From positions 1 to 64,000 of the forward strand of contig NZ_BAGM01000209.1 in the NCBI RefSeq assembly GCF_000308855.1: a stretch of DNA of 64,000 nt. Reading direction: 5' to 3'. The notes under the pieces were generated by a model. It was not told the origin of the DNA. It worked only from the letters and a program-made list of their open reading frames with translations, and searched no databases. Shown in pieces: positions 1 to 8,489 of this stretch. The DNA comes from Nocardia veterana NBRC 100344. Its GTDB lineage: Bacteria; Actinomycetota; Actinomycetes; Mycobacteriales; Mycobacteriaceae. Position numbers and translations under genes: made by a program. Numbering within the stretch: the stretch's first letter is position 1; each line of letters opens with the position of its first letter.

Positions 1-6
1 AACATC

Positions 7-930
7 ATGACCGAGCATTCCGCGGTATCGCAGCGGCATACGGATTCGCCGATCATCGCCGCGGTCGACGGCTCGGCCGTCGGCTACCACGCGGCCGCCT
101 GGGCGGCGGCCGATGCCGCACTGCGCGGCTGCCGTCTGCACCTGATCACTTCGATCTCCGTGGCCGGCGGACTGGGTCCCGCCCCGATCCTCACCGAGGA
201 CGATATGAGCTGGCTGCGCGTCGACGCCGAACGCGTCCTCGTCGAGGCCGCCCGCATCGCCCGCGCGGCGACCCCGGACGCCTCGCCGGTGATCACCACC
301 GAGGTCACGACCGACGCGATCATCGAGCACCTGATCCGGCGATCCGACGACGCCCGCGGAATCGTGGTGGGCAGTCGTGGCCTCGGCGCCATTCGCCGTG
401 GGCTGCTCGGCTCGGTGTCGGCTGCGCTCATCCGGCACGCGAATTGCCCGGTCACCGTGGTGCGTTCGATCTCGGCGACGGATGCTGTCACGGCGGTGCG
501 ACCGGTATTGGTCGGCGTCGACGGCACGGCGAACAGCGTGCCGGCGCTGGAGTTCGCGTTCGAGGAGGCGTCGCGGCGAAACGTGGGGCTGGTGGTGCTG
601 CACGCGTGGAGCGACCGCAGCAACGGCCTGGACCCGGCGATCGTCGGCTGGGATGCGATCCGGGCGTCCGAGGACGCGCTGCTGGCCGAAAACCTGGCGG
701 GTTACTCGGAACGGCACCCGGATGTGAAGGTTCGGCGCGAGCTGGTCCTCGACCGGCCCGTGCGTTCGCTCCTGGACGCGTCGGAGCACGTCCAGCTGGT
801 CGTCGTCGGTAGTCACGGCCGTGGCGGGTTCACCGGCATGCTGCTCGGGTCCACCAGCGCCGCCCTGGTTCACTCGGTGGAATGCCCGATCACGGTGGTG
901 CGGTCGGCCGACAAGGCTCGGGCGCGGTAG
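7..930 (+). CDS. Universal stress protein, two tandem Usp domains
   Basis: 307-residue cytoplasmic protein with two UspA domains (about 15-155 and 165-303). Each ends in the ATP-binding signature G-2x-G-9x-G(S/T): GSRGLGAIRRGLLGS near residue 122 and GSHGRGGFTGMLLGS near 268. Tandem ATP-binding Usp proteins are typical DosR-regulon members in mycobacteria and are thought to slow growth under hypoxia. The gene converges on the histidine kinase gene and sits 2 kb from a P-type ATPase, a pairing also seen in the mycobacterial regulon. The ATG lies six bases from the window edge, so any promoter is outside and a longer N-terminus cannot be excluded. Confidence 0.9.
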   Translation: MTEHSAVSQRHTDSPIIAAVDGSAVGYHAAAWAAADAALRGCRLHLITSISVAGGLGPAPILTEDDMSWLRVDAERVLVEAARIARAATPDASPVITTEVTTDAIIEHLIRRSDDARGIVVGSRGLGAIRRGLLGSVSAALIRHANCPVTVVRSISATDAVTAVRPVLVGVDGTANSVPALEFAFEEASRRNVGLVVLHAWSDRSNGLDPAIVGWDAIRASEDALLAENLAGYSERHPDVKVRRELVLDRPVRSLLDASEHVQLVVVGSHGRGGFTGMLLGSTSAALVHSVECPITVVRSADKARAR

Positions 931-970
931 ATCTCACGCTCGCCTGTGCAGCGGCTCGCGTATCCGGCGC

Positions 971-2692
971 TCACGTACTGAGCGGCACGGACCACCGCAG
1001 CCGGGTCCCGGGCCGGTCCGCGTTCTGCGGCCCGGCCTCCGTGCGGAAGTCACCACCCAGCGACCGGGCACGCTCGGCGAGGTTGGTCAGGCCGCTGGGC
1101 GTGATGTTGTCGGCGATTCCGCAGCCGTCGTCGGTGACGGTGACGGTCAAGTCGTCGCCGACACAGATCTCGGTCTCCAGCCTCGTGGCGCCGGCATGGC
1201 GGACCGCATTGCTGACCGCTTCGCGCACAACGGCTTCCGCGTGGTCGGCCAGCGTGGAACTCACCACCGACAGCGGACCTTGCACCCGAAGCGAGGTCCG
1301 AAGCCCCGAATCCGCGGACTGCTGACGGATCGCCTCCTCGAGGCGCTGGCGCAGCCGGGTGCTGGTGCCACCGTGCAGATCGAAGATGGAGGTGCGGATC
1401 TCCTGCACCACGTCCTGCAGTCCGTCGATCGCGTCGACCAGGCGGACCTTGACCTCCGGGACCCGAGTGCGCGGAACCGCACCCTGCAGCGACAGTCCGA
1501 TGGCGAACAATCGCTGGATGACGTGATCGTGCAGATCACGCGCGATGCGGTCGCGATCGGTCAGCACATCGAGTTCGCGCAATCGCTGTTGGGTAGCGGC
1601 CAGCTGCATGGCGAGTGCCGCCTGATCCGCGAACGCGGCCGTCAGTTCCAGCATGTCGTCGTCGTAGGGGGCCGCAGCCTTGGCGCGGACGGCGATCAGG
1701 ATGCCCTGCGGCGCGTCCCGGGTATGCAGCGGAACCAGCAACACCGGCCCGCCGGTCGGGAAGAGCGTGGCGAAGTCGAGCTCGGCCACGTCGTCGAACC
1801 GCAAGGGTGTGCGTTCGGCGAACGCCGCGCCGATCGTGCCGGTCACCTCGAGCTCCCGGTCGCCCGTCTCCGCCCGAGTCCCCGCCCACTGGTCCACCGA
1901 CAGTTCGGTGATCTCCTCGGCGGGGATATCCGGGTCGGTGACCGTGGCGAGCAGTACCCATTCCGAGCCCGTCAGCACCCGCACATGATCGACCAGATGG
2001 GCGAGCACCCGACCGGGGTCGGAGGCGGCGAGGAATTCGGTGGTCAGGTCGCGGGTCGCCTCGATCCATGCCTGCCGGTTGCGCGCGGCCTCGTAGAGGC
2101 GAGCGTTCTCGATCGCGATACCGGCCGCGGCGGCCAGGGCCTGCACGATCAGTTCGTCGTCCTCGGTGAACAGCTGTCCGCCGGCCTTCTCGGTGAGGTA
2201 GAGATTGCCGAAGATTTCGCTGCGGATGTGCACGGGAACCCCGAGGAAGGTGCGCATCGGGGGGTGGTGGGCCGGAAAACCGACCGAGGACGGGTGCTGC
2301 GCGAGATCTTCGAGCCGAATCGGCTTCGGCTGGGTGAACAACATGCCCAGGACGCCGTGTCCCTCGGGCAGATCGCCGATGCGCTCGCGGGTGGGCTCGT
2401 CGATCCCCTCGTAGATGAACTGCTGCAGGTGTTCGTCGTGGCCACGTACACCCAATGCCCCGTAACGGGCATCGACGAGGCTGATCGCGGCGTGCACGAT
2501 GGTGCGCAGAGTTTCGGCGAGATCGAGCCCGGCGGTCACCGACAGCATGGCCTCGACGAGACCGTCCATCCGGTCCCGCGAATCCATGATCTCGTCGACG
2601 CGATCCCGCACCTCGGCGAGCAGTTCCCGCAACCGGAGTTGCGAGAGAGTGTCGCGCACCGAATAGGTACCGGCTCGCTGGTCGTCGGGCAT
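971..2692 (-). CDS. dosS: DosS/DevS-like heme-GAF sensor histidine kinase
   Basis: 573-residue kinase with GAF-A (about 55-200), GAF-B (about 215-365), HisKA_3 and HATPase_c domains. The phospho-acceptor is His388 in RDLHDHVIQRL, and the ATP-binding N box is REAVSNAVRH. GAF-A keeps the HPPMRTFLG motif; by motif context His143 matches the heme-ligating His149 of M. tuberculosis DosS, so heme-based sensing of O2/NO/CO is expected. The start (MPDDQRAG) was chosen because homology begins there; upstream in-frame codons do not look conserved. It should phosphorylate the DosR-like regulator at 6659-7303, but unlike the M. tuberculosis pair it is not operonic with it. Diverges from the cation ATPase gene. 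Confidence 0.93.
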   Translation of the reverse strand: MPDDQRAGTYSVRDTLSQLRLRELLAEVRDRVDEIMDSRDRMDGLVEAMLSVTAGLDLAETLRTIVHAAISLVDARYGALGVRGHDEHLQQFIYEGIDEPTRERIGDLPEGHGVLGMLFTQPKPIRLEDLAQHPSSVGFPAHHPPMRTFLGVPVHIRSEIFGNLYLTEKAGGQLFTEDDELIVQALAAAAGIAIENARLYEAARNRQAWIEATRDLTTEFLAASDPGRVLAHLVDHVRVLTGSEWVLLATVTDPDIPAEEITELSVDQWAGTRAETGDRELEVTGTIGAAFAERTPLRFDDVAELDFATLFPTGGPVLLVPLHTRDAPQGILIAVRAKAAAPYDDDMLELTAAFADQAALAMQLAATQQRLRELDVLTDRDRIARDLHDHVIQRLFAIGLSLQGAVPRTRVPEVKVRLVDAIDGLQDVVQEIRTSIFDLHGGTSTRLRQRLEEAIRQQSADSGLRTSLRVQGPLSVVSSTLADHAEAVVREAVSNAVRHAGATRLETEICVGDDLTVTVTDDGCGIADNITPSGLTNLAERARSLGGDFRTEAGPQNADRPGTRLRWSVPLST

Positions 2693-2806
2693 GTCGTCTG
2701 TCCTGCTCTGCGCTGTACGAGTGCGCGAAACACCGGTGTTTACGCTTGCCTTGAAGCCTACCCCGCCGGGTCCTTCGCAGTGCGGTGGACAGCGCATCCG
2801 GCCGGG

Positions 2807-2840
2807 AACGACCGGTCGCGGATACCGTCGACCGGTCGTT
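2807..2840. promoter_or_regulatory. Tandem palindromes in the dosS/ATPase divergent region
   Basis: Two identical 10-bp palindromes CGACCGGTCG (2809-2818 and 2829-2838) lie 20 bp centre to centre, and the whole element is a perfect 12-bp inverted repeat (2807-2818 against 2829-2840). Two-helical-turn spacing in a divergent promoter suggests a dimer-pair operator. It does not resemble the DosR box. The cognate regulator is not identifiable here. Confidence 0.5.
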
Positions 2841-2939
2841 GAAACGTGCCGAAAGGCTCTGGTGCCGGACAGCACCGGAATCGGATCGTCGAATCATGAG
2901 GCATCCGTACTTCGGTTCGGCTCGTCGGAGCACCGCGCG

Positions 2940-5507
2940 ATGATCGGGCCCATCGCCACCACCCGACTCGTTCCGGAAGGACTTTCCGCCGCCGAAGCAG
3001 CGCGCCGGGCGGCTCGCGACGGCGCCAATATCGTGCCGCGCCGCCCACCCACGCCGTGGTGGCGGCGGGTCGTCCGGCAGTTGCGGGACCCGCTGATACT
3101 GGTCCTCCTGGTGGCCGCGGCGCTCACGGTGGCAACGGGGGATTGGCCCGATACCGCGGTGATCGTGCTGGTCGTCGTTGTGAACACCGCGGTCGGCGTC
3201 AGTCAGGAACTCCGGGCGCAGCAAGCCATCTCGGCCCTCGAGCGGCTGACCGCGCCGACGGCGCGGGTCGTTCGCGATCACCGTCAGCTGCAGATTCCGG
3301 CGTCCGAGGTGGTCGTCGGCGACGTCGAGGTGCTGGGAGAAGGCGATATCGTCGCGGCGGATGCGTCGGTCGTGGACGCGGCCGCGCTGCTGCTCGACGA
3401 ATCGGCGCTGACCGGGGAGGCGTTGCCCGCCGACAAAGCGGTGGCCGGTGATTCGGATCTGTCCGCCGGCACGGTGGTGGTGAAGGGGCGAGGTGTGGCG
3501 GTGGTGACGGCCATCGGCGCCGCGAGCGCGACCGGGCGGATCGCCGGATTGCTGGATCGCCGGACCGGTCCGACGCCACTGCAGCGCCGCCTGGTCGATA
3601 TCGGGCGCCTGCTGGCCGCGGTCACCGTCGTGTTGTGCGTCGTGGTCTTCGCGCTCGGGCTGGTCCGCCACCAGCCGCTCGAGCTGATGCTGGTCACCGC
3701 GATCAGCCTTGCGGTGGCGGCGGTTCCGGAATCCCTGCCGGCGGTGGTCACCTTGGGGCTGGCGCTGGGCGCCCGCCGCATGGCCGCTCATCGGGCTCTG
3801 GTCCGGACCCTGCCCGCGGTCGAAACGCTCGGATCCGTCACGGTTCTCGCGACCGACAAGACCGGAACCCTCACCGAGGGCCGGATGGTGGTCGGGGAGG
3901 TCTGGACGCCGCCGGCAGCCGGAGTGACGACCGGCCCGGTGGCGGCCCGCGGCGTGCCGGCGGCCGAGCGTCGCGGGCCGAAGGATCCGGCGGTCGCCGA
4001 GCTGTTGTCGGCCGCGGTGCTGTGCAACGATGCGGAGTTCGCCGACCCGGCCGCGGACGGGGACGCCGTACTGGGGGATCCCACCGAAACGGCATTACTT
4101 CGTGCCGCCGCCGATTCCGGTATCGATGAGCGGCACCTGCGGGCTCGCTGTCCGCGGGTCTCGGAACTTCCGTTCGACAGCGACCGCAAGCGGATGACGA
4201 CCGTCCATCGACTGCCGGACGGGCGGTATCGCGTCGTCTGCAAGGGGGCACCCGAAGTCATGATCCGCAGCGGTCTGGTCGACGCCGATCCGGCGCTGCG
4301 TACCGACACGCTGGACCGCGCAGCCCTGTTCGCGGGGCAGGGCTATCGGGTGCTGGCCGTCGCGACGGCGGATCGAGCGGAGCCGCCCGGCGAGGATCCC
4401 GAGCGCGGGCTGCGCCTGCTCGGCTTGGTCGCAATCGTGGATCCGCCGAGGGCGTCGGCAGCAGCGACGGTGGCGGCCTGCCGGCGAGCCGGAATACGGC
4501 CGGTGGTGATCACCGGCGACCACCCCGGTACCGCCGCTGCCGTCGCCGTCGACCTGGGAATCCTCGCTGACGGTGCCGACGTGGTCGATGCGCGCCGGGC
4601 GAGCGAGGCGGAGCTGCGCAGCGCCGCCGTATTCGCCCGTGCGACACCGGCCCGGAAGCTCGACATCATCGACGCGCTGCGCGCCGACGGACAGATCGTG
4701 GCGATGATCGGTGACGGCGTGAACGACGGGCCCGCTTTGCATCGTGCGGATATCGGAGTGGCGATGGGACGGCGTGGTACCGAGGTGGCCCGCCAGGCCG
4801 CCGATCTGGTGTTGGCCGATGACAACCTCGACACCCTGGTGGTTGCGGTGGAGGAGGGGCGCCGGGTCTATGCCAACATTCGGCGCTTTTTGATCTACGG
4901 TCTCTCCGGCGGCGCGACAGAAATCGCGGTCATGCTGTTCGGCCCGCTGTTCGGGCTCGCACTGCCGCTGCTGGCCGGCCAGATCCTGTGGGTCAATCTG
5001 CTGACGCACGGACTGACCGGAGTCGCGCTCGGTGGCGAGCCGGCCGAACCGGCGATCATGCGGCGGCGGCCACGGCCGCCGACCCAGAGCATTCTGGGAT
5101 CCGGTCTGTGGCAGCGGATTCCGCGCATCGCGCTGATACTCTGCGTGGTGACGCTCGGGGTGGCGATCTGGGCGCACCACACCGACCGGCCCTGGCAGAC
5201 GATGGCGTTCTTCACGCTGGCAGCGACCCAGCTGGGTGTGGCGTTCGGATCGCGAACTCGACCGTGGTCGACGGCCAATCCGCTGTTGCTCGTCACGATC
5301 GCGGTGTCGTTCGGATTGCAGATCGCCGCCGTGTATCTGCCGCCCCTGCAACGACTGTTGGAGACCGAAGCGCTCAGCGGACCGGACCTGCTGCTGGTGA
5401 GCGCGCTGTCCGTGCTCGGATATGGTGCCGTCCGATTGGATCGCCTGCTGCACCCGGGGACTCGGGTGACAAGTCGGCACGGGCGCGGCCAGGAACTCCT
5501 GGCCTGA
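2940..5507 (+). CDS. P-type cation-transporting ATPase (P2 family, CtpF-like)
   Basis: 855-residue P-type ATPase of the inner membrane. It has an N-terminal cation-ATPase domain, TGE loop of the A domain at 158-160, M4 motif PESLP at 263-267 (Ca2+-pump type, usually PEGLP), phosphorylated Asp306 in DKTGTLTE, and hinge motif GDGVNDGPAL. C-terminal membrane helices M5-M10 follow (about 640-840). The family exports Ca2+ or other cations; CtpF belongs to the mycobacterial DosR regulon. The ATG at 2940 follows a CGGAG-like ribosome site, and earlier in-frame starts give no homologous sequence. A second, distinct P2-type pump lies at 26678-29482. Ion specificity cannot be read from sequence alone. 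Confidence 0.9.
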   Translation: MIGPIATTRLVPEGLSAAEAARRAARDGANIVPRRPPTPWWRRVVRQLRDPLILVLLVAAALTVATGDWPDTAVIVLVVVVNTAVGVSQELRAQQAISALERLTAPTARVVRDHRQLQIPASEVVVGDVEVLGEGDIVAADASVVDAAALLLDESALTGEALPADKAVAGDSDLSAGTVVVKGRGVAVVTAIGAASATGRIAGLLDRRTGPTPLQRRLVDIGRLLAAVTVVLCVVVFALGLVRHQPLELMLVTAISLAVAAVPESLPAVVTLGLALGARRMAAHRALVRTLPAVETLGSVTVLATDKTGTLTEGRMVVGEVWTPPAAGVTTGPVAARGVPAAERRGPKDPAVAELLSAAVLCNDAEFADPAADGDAVLGDPTETALLRAAADSGIDERHLRARCPRVSELPFDSDRKRMTTVHRLPDGRYRVVCKGAPEVMIRSGLVDADPALRTDTLDRAALFAGQGYRVLAVATADRAEPPGEDPERGLRLLGLVAIVDPPRASAAATVAACRRAGIRPVVITGDHPGTAAAVAVDLGILADGADVVDARRASEAELRSAAVFARATPARKLDIIDALRADGQIVAMIGDGVNDGPALHRADIGVAMGRRGTEVARQAADLVLADDNLDTLVVAVEEGRRVYANIRRFLIYGLSGGATEIAVMLFGPLFGLALPLLAGQILWVNLLTHGLTGVALGGEPAEPAIMRRRPRPPTQSILGSGLWQRIPRIALILCVVTLGVAIWAHHTDRPWQTMAFFTLAATQLGVAFGSRTRPWSTANPLLLVTIAVSFGLQIAAVYLPPLQRLLETEALSGPDLLLVSALSVLGYGAVRLDRLLHPGTRVTSRHGRGQELLA

Positions 5508-5569
5508 ACGGTTCGGCTGCTGGGGCTGGGAGACGTGGGGCGCCGGGGGCGTACCGCCGCGGTGGACGC

Positions 5570-6571
5570 TCAGCCCAGGTTGGTCAAGACGTCCGTGACG
5601 TCGCGCCGCGGCGTCGCGGGTGGAAACGAGTCGGCCGCGGGCGAACTACCGACGCGGATCAGGACCTGTGGATAATCCTGCCGGGGTAAGAGTGTGGCCA
5701 AGGCGCGGCGGCCCGTGGGCACTTCGGTGAGGTGGGTGACCGCGCAGGTGCTCAATCCGTCGGCAGCGCATTCGAGCAGGACCGCCGAGAGCGCTTCGCC
5801 GGTGCGCAGCCAGTATCGGCGCGAATCCTCGGGCGAGCTCAGGACCACGAGCCGGGCGCGGTCGACATGTCCGGGGCGCCGGTCGGAGTGCGGCGCCGAG
5901 GGGAACACGCGGGCCACATCGACCCGGGCGAGCTCGGCATCGGAGATCAGATCGTCGACCGGAATGCCCTCGAGGCCGCCGGAATGTCCTGCCCACCAAT
6001 GCAATTCGTCCTGATACAGCCAGTCGTCGCGGCGGGCCGCCGAGGCGGTGTCCGAGATCGCCGCGACCCGGGCCCGCACGTCGTCGCCGAGCTCGTCGAA
6101 TCCCAGCCCGTGGGGTGCGACGAGGGCGCGGAGCCGAGGCGACACCTCGGCCCAGTGCGGTGGTGGGTCCATCGGCAACCGGTCGGTGTATCGCCGGAGG
6201 ATGGCCGCGGCACGTGGCGGAATGCCGTCGGGCGGGTCGGGCCAGGGGCGGAAGTCGAGCACTGCCAGGAGATCCGGTCGCTCGGGGTCGGGCATTCGCA
6301 CGATATCGGTATGCCAATCCCGGGCAGCGAAGGCGGTTCGGGCATGGTGCAGGACCGCGCCACAACTGATGACCTGCTCCCGGCCGTGGGGGTCGGCCCC
6401 GGAGAGCATCCGATCAGGGTCGATGAACAGGAGCAACCGGCTGCGGTCGAATGTCCACCGCCAGGGCTGGGTGTTGTGGACCGAGGGGGCGCGCTGAGCC
6501 AGCGCTATCACCGCCTCGACCGTGCGGTCGTCCGGCCCGTCGACGGTTGTCGAGTGCTTCACCGTGGTCAT
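5570..6571 (-). CDS. Acg-type nitroreductase-fold protein (copy 1)
   Basis: 333-residue member of the Acg family (nitroreductase-like FMN fold). Recognised from the N-terminal APSVHNTQPWRW motif, the central ELHWWAGHSGG motif and the C-terminal TCAVTHLTEVP and PQVLIRVGS motifs, all shared with the copy at 16475-17464. In mycobacteria Acg (Rv2032) is a strongly hypoxia-induced DosR target that binds FMN but is not known to reduce nitro compounds; it may sequester flavin. A DosR-box-like palindrome at 6626-6645 lies about 55 bp upstream of the ATG. The gene lies directly downstream of dosR on the same strand but has its own box. Confidence 0.88.
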   Translation of the reverse strand: MTTVKHSTTVDGPDDRTVEAVIALAQRAPSVHNTQPWRWTFDRSRLLLFIDPDRMLSGADPHGREQVISCGAVLHHARTAFAARDWHTDIVRMPDPERPDLLAVLDFRPWPDPPDGIPPRAAAILRRYTDRLPMDPPPHWAEVSPRLRALVAPHGLGFDELGDDVRARVAAISDTASAARRDDWLYQDELHWWAGHSGGLEGIPVDDLISDAELARVDVARVFPSAPHSDRRPGHVDRARLVVLSSPEDSRRYWLRTGEALSAVLLECAADGLSTCAVTHLTEVPTGRRALATLLPRQDYPQVLIRVGSSPAADSFPPATPRRDVTDVLTNLG

Positions 6572-6625
6572 GTGTCGAGTGTGGCCGCCGCCACAACCCT
6601 GGAATACGGGCGTTGCTCCCGGAAA

Positions 6626-6645
6626 TTGGGGTCCATGGTCCCTAC
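6626..6645 (-). promoter_or_regulatory. DosR-box-like operator upstream of acg copy 1
   Basis: The 20-mer TTGGGGTCCATGGTCCCTAC matches the DosR consensus (TTSGGGACTWWAGTCCCSAA) in the GTCCC half and as GGGG-TCC on the left. It is centred about 64 bp upstream of the Acg start codon, between that gene and the end of dosR. Confidence 0.6.
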
Positions 6646-6658
6646 GTGTCGTTGCCTG

Positions 6659-7303
6659 CTAGTCCGATGCGCCACCGGAACGCAGCCTGGTCGCATAGAC
6701 GGCCGCTTGGGTCCGGCGCTGCATGCCGAGTTTCGCCAGCAACCGTGACACGTAGTTCTTGACGGTCTTTTCGGCCAGGAACATGCGCTCGGCGATTTCG
6801 CGGTTGGTGAGCCCCTCGCCGAGCAGATCCAGGAGTTTGCGCTCCTGTTCGGTCAGGGTGGCCAGGGGACCGTCCGGCTCGGTTCCGTGCCGGAGCTGCT
6901 CCATGAGCGCCGCGGCCGCGCGGTTGTCCAGCAGGGATTTGCCCGCACCGACATCTTTCACCGCGCGAGCCAGTTCCATCCCCTTGATGTCCTTGACGAC
7001 GTACCCGCTGGCCCCGGCGAGAATTGCGTCCAGCATGGCGTGCTCGTCGGTGAAGGAGGTGAGGATCAGGCAGCGCAGGCCGTCGACCTTGGACAGCAGA
7101 TCCCGGCACAATTCGATGCCGTTGCCGTCGGGCAGGCGGACGTCGAGCACTGCGACATCGGGTCGCAATGCCGGAATACGGGCGAGGGCCTGGGAGACCG
7201 AGCCCGCCTCGCCGATCACGGACAGCTCCGGGTCGCTGTCGAGCAGGTCGCTGAGACCCCGACGCACGATTTCGTGGTCGTCGACCAGGAAGACCTTGAT
7301 CAT
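6659..7303 (-). CDS. dosR: DosR/DevR-like NarL-family response regulator
   Basis: 214-residue response regulator. Receiver domain 1-120 has acidic residues Asp8/Asp9, phospho-acceptor Asp54 and Lys104. LuxR-type HTH domain about 148-207 contains EKTVKNYVSRLLAKLGM. The residues that contact DNA in M. tuberculosis DosR (Lys179, Lys182, Asn183) fall at exactly the same numbers, so it should bind the same GGGAC/GTCCC palindrome, copies of which recur across the window. Predicted activator of the hypoxia regulon, phosphorylated by the DosS-like kinase. A DosR-like box about 75 bp upstream suggests autoregulation. Confidence 0.95.
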   Translation of the reverse strand: MIKVFLVDDHEIVRRGLSDLLDSDPELSVIGEAGSVSQALARIPALRPDVAVLDVRLPDGNGIELCRDLLSKVDGLRCLILTSFTDEHAMLDAILAGASGYVVKDIKGMELARAVKDVGAGKSLLDNRAAAALMEQLRHGTEPDGPLATLTEQERKLLDLLGEGLTNREIAERMFLAEKTVKNYVSRLLAKLGMQRRTQAAVYATRLRSGGASD

Positions 7304-7368
7304 GGTGAGTGCGTCCTATCGGAGTAGCGATGATGTACTCACCATAACCGCGCGATCGGTTCGTCCGG

Positions 7369-7388
7369 CATGGACGAAAGTCCCTTTC
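7369..7388 (-). promoter_or_regulatory. DosR-box-like site upstream of dosR
   Basis: CATGGACGAAAGTCCCTTTC contains the core GGAC-GAAA-GTCCC. Its centre is about 75 bp upstream of the dosR ATG, consistent with positive autoregulation as in mycobacteria. Confidence 0.5.
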
Positions 7389-7409
7389 CCGCGCGCATGC
7401 CACGACGGT

Positions 7410-7871
7410 CTAGGCGTCCTCGGGAGCCGCAGTGGCGGTGCTGTTGAGCTCGCTGCCGAGCAGGACTGCGCGCAGCGGTTCGGGTACCACGGCGAGCACG
7501 TGATCGAGGTGCCCGGGGGAGAAGACGTCCGACAGCGCGATCGTCACGGCGCCGATCAGCGCCACGGCTTCATCGGTGGAGACACCCGCCTCATGAGCGA
7601 ATCCGCCGACGAAGGAGGGCACGTCGTGACGGACCGGCACGTGTGCGGGCACCCAGCCCTCGTAGAAGATGCCGCGTAGCAGCTCGGGCAATTGGGCGCC
7701 GAAATGAGCGGTGACCGCGACATCGAGGCGATCGCGTACGCTGTGCAGCCAGGCACGCAACGCCCGCAGCACGAACGCCCGGTCCTCGGTGCCGAGCCGA
7801 TCGGCAATCGTGCGCAGCCAGATGTGGGCGGTGTTGGCCGCCGGCGCGAACGGATCATCGTGGTAGGTCAT
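7410..7871 (-). CDS. DUF2267 protein
   Basis: 153-residue protein of the DUF2267 family, all-alpha with no signal peptide or membrane helix. The core RAFVLRALRAWLHSVRDRL, LPELLRGIFYEGW and the C-terminal DHVLAVVPEPLRAVL are characteristic. The function of the family is unknown; it often occurs beside stress and redox genes in actinobacteria. The ATG overlaps the stop of the upstream flavin-fold gene by 4 bp (ATGA), so the two are translationally coupled. The start MTYHDD was chosen for that overlap. Confidence 0.82.
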   Translation of the reverse strand: MTYHDDPFAPAANTAHIWLRTIADRLGTEDRAFVLRALRAWLHSVRDRLDVAVTAHFGAQLPELLRGIFYEGWVPAHVPVRHDVPSFVGGFAHEAGVSTDEAVALIGAVTIALSDVFSPGHLDHVLAVVPEPLRAVLLGSELNSTATAAPEDA

Positions 7872-8392
7872 GGATTTCGGCTTTCGATGAGAGCGGACTG
7901 GGCATCGGGTGCGGAATCCGCCGTGCCGACGAGACGGACGCCGGTGACTATCGTCGGCTCGATTTCGAGGACGGTGTCCGTGGTGGCCGCGATCCACGGT
8001 CGCAGCAGGCGTTCGTAGTGCCGGATGCGAGCGGGGTCCGTCACGGGCCGGGCCAGACCGGTCACCACCACGGACCAACCGGTGCGGGTATCCGGATCGA
8101 TCTCGTCGGCCTCGTAGGCGACGACCACACCCGGATCGGCCCGGATCGCCGAGGTCGGCCGAGATGTGAGCCGAGTACGGACGATGACGCGCCCGTCGGC
8201 CTCGACCAGGTGATCGACCGGACGGATCGCCGGAAGCGCGTCGCGGGTGAAAACCACGCGCCCGTAGGCGATTCGGGAGAGCAGCCGGATCGCCTCGGCG
8301 CGGTCGAGAGCGACCGTCGTGGCTGGTGCGCCGTCGGCGTCGGGCTCGGGCGAGAACACGGGCGTACCTCTCGGGTTGGGGCATCCGGTCAT
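7868..8392 (-). CDS. Pyridoxamine 5'-phosphate oxidase-fold (flavin/F420-binding) protein
   Basis: 174-residue split-barrel protein of the Pyridox_oxase_2 group. Motifs include the N-terminal LLSRIAYGRVVFTRDALPAIRPVDH and the VVVAYEADEIDPDTRTGWSVVVTG strand pair. Such proteins bind FMN or F420 and reduce small molecules; a member (Rv3129) is in the M. tuberculosis DosR regulon. First gene of a two-gene unit with the DUF2267 gene. Only a GTCCC half-site is visible upstream (8413-8417), so DosR control is not well supported. Substrate unknown. Confidence 0.82.
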   Translation of the reverse strand: MTGCPNPRGTPVFSPEPDADGAPATTVALDRAEAIRLLSRIAYGRVVFTRDALPAIRPVDHLVEADGRVIVRTRLTSRPTSAIRADPGVVVAYEADEIDPDTRTGWSVVVTGLARPVTDPARIRHYERLLRPWIAATTDTVLEIEPTIVTGVRLVGTADSAPDAQSALIESRNP

Positions 8393-8489
8393 CCCATGCC
8401 ATCACCCGGACGGTCCCGGTGGCTAGAGGCGAAGGTCCACCGCGACGCGGAATCCGGTCACGGTTCCGGGCGGCGACGGCCGGCGGACC

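Noticed and set aside
821..2842. Long plus-strand open frame of about 670 codons
   Set aside because: It is the antisense shadow of the dosS gene; its translation is Gly/Arg/His-rich with no domain, while the minus frame has clear GAF and kinase motifs.
8401..8420. DosR box upstream of the PPOX-fold gene
   Set aside because: Only the GTCCC half is present; the left half does not match, so it is not called.
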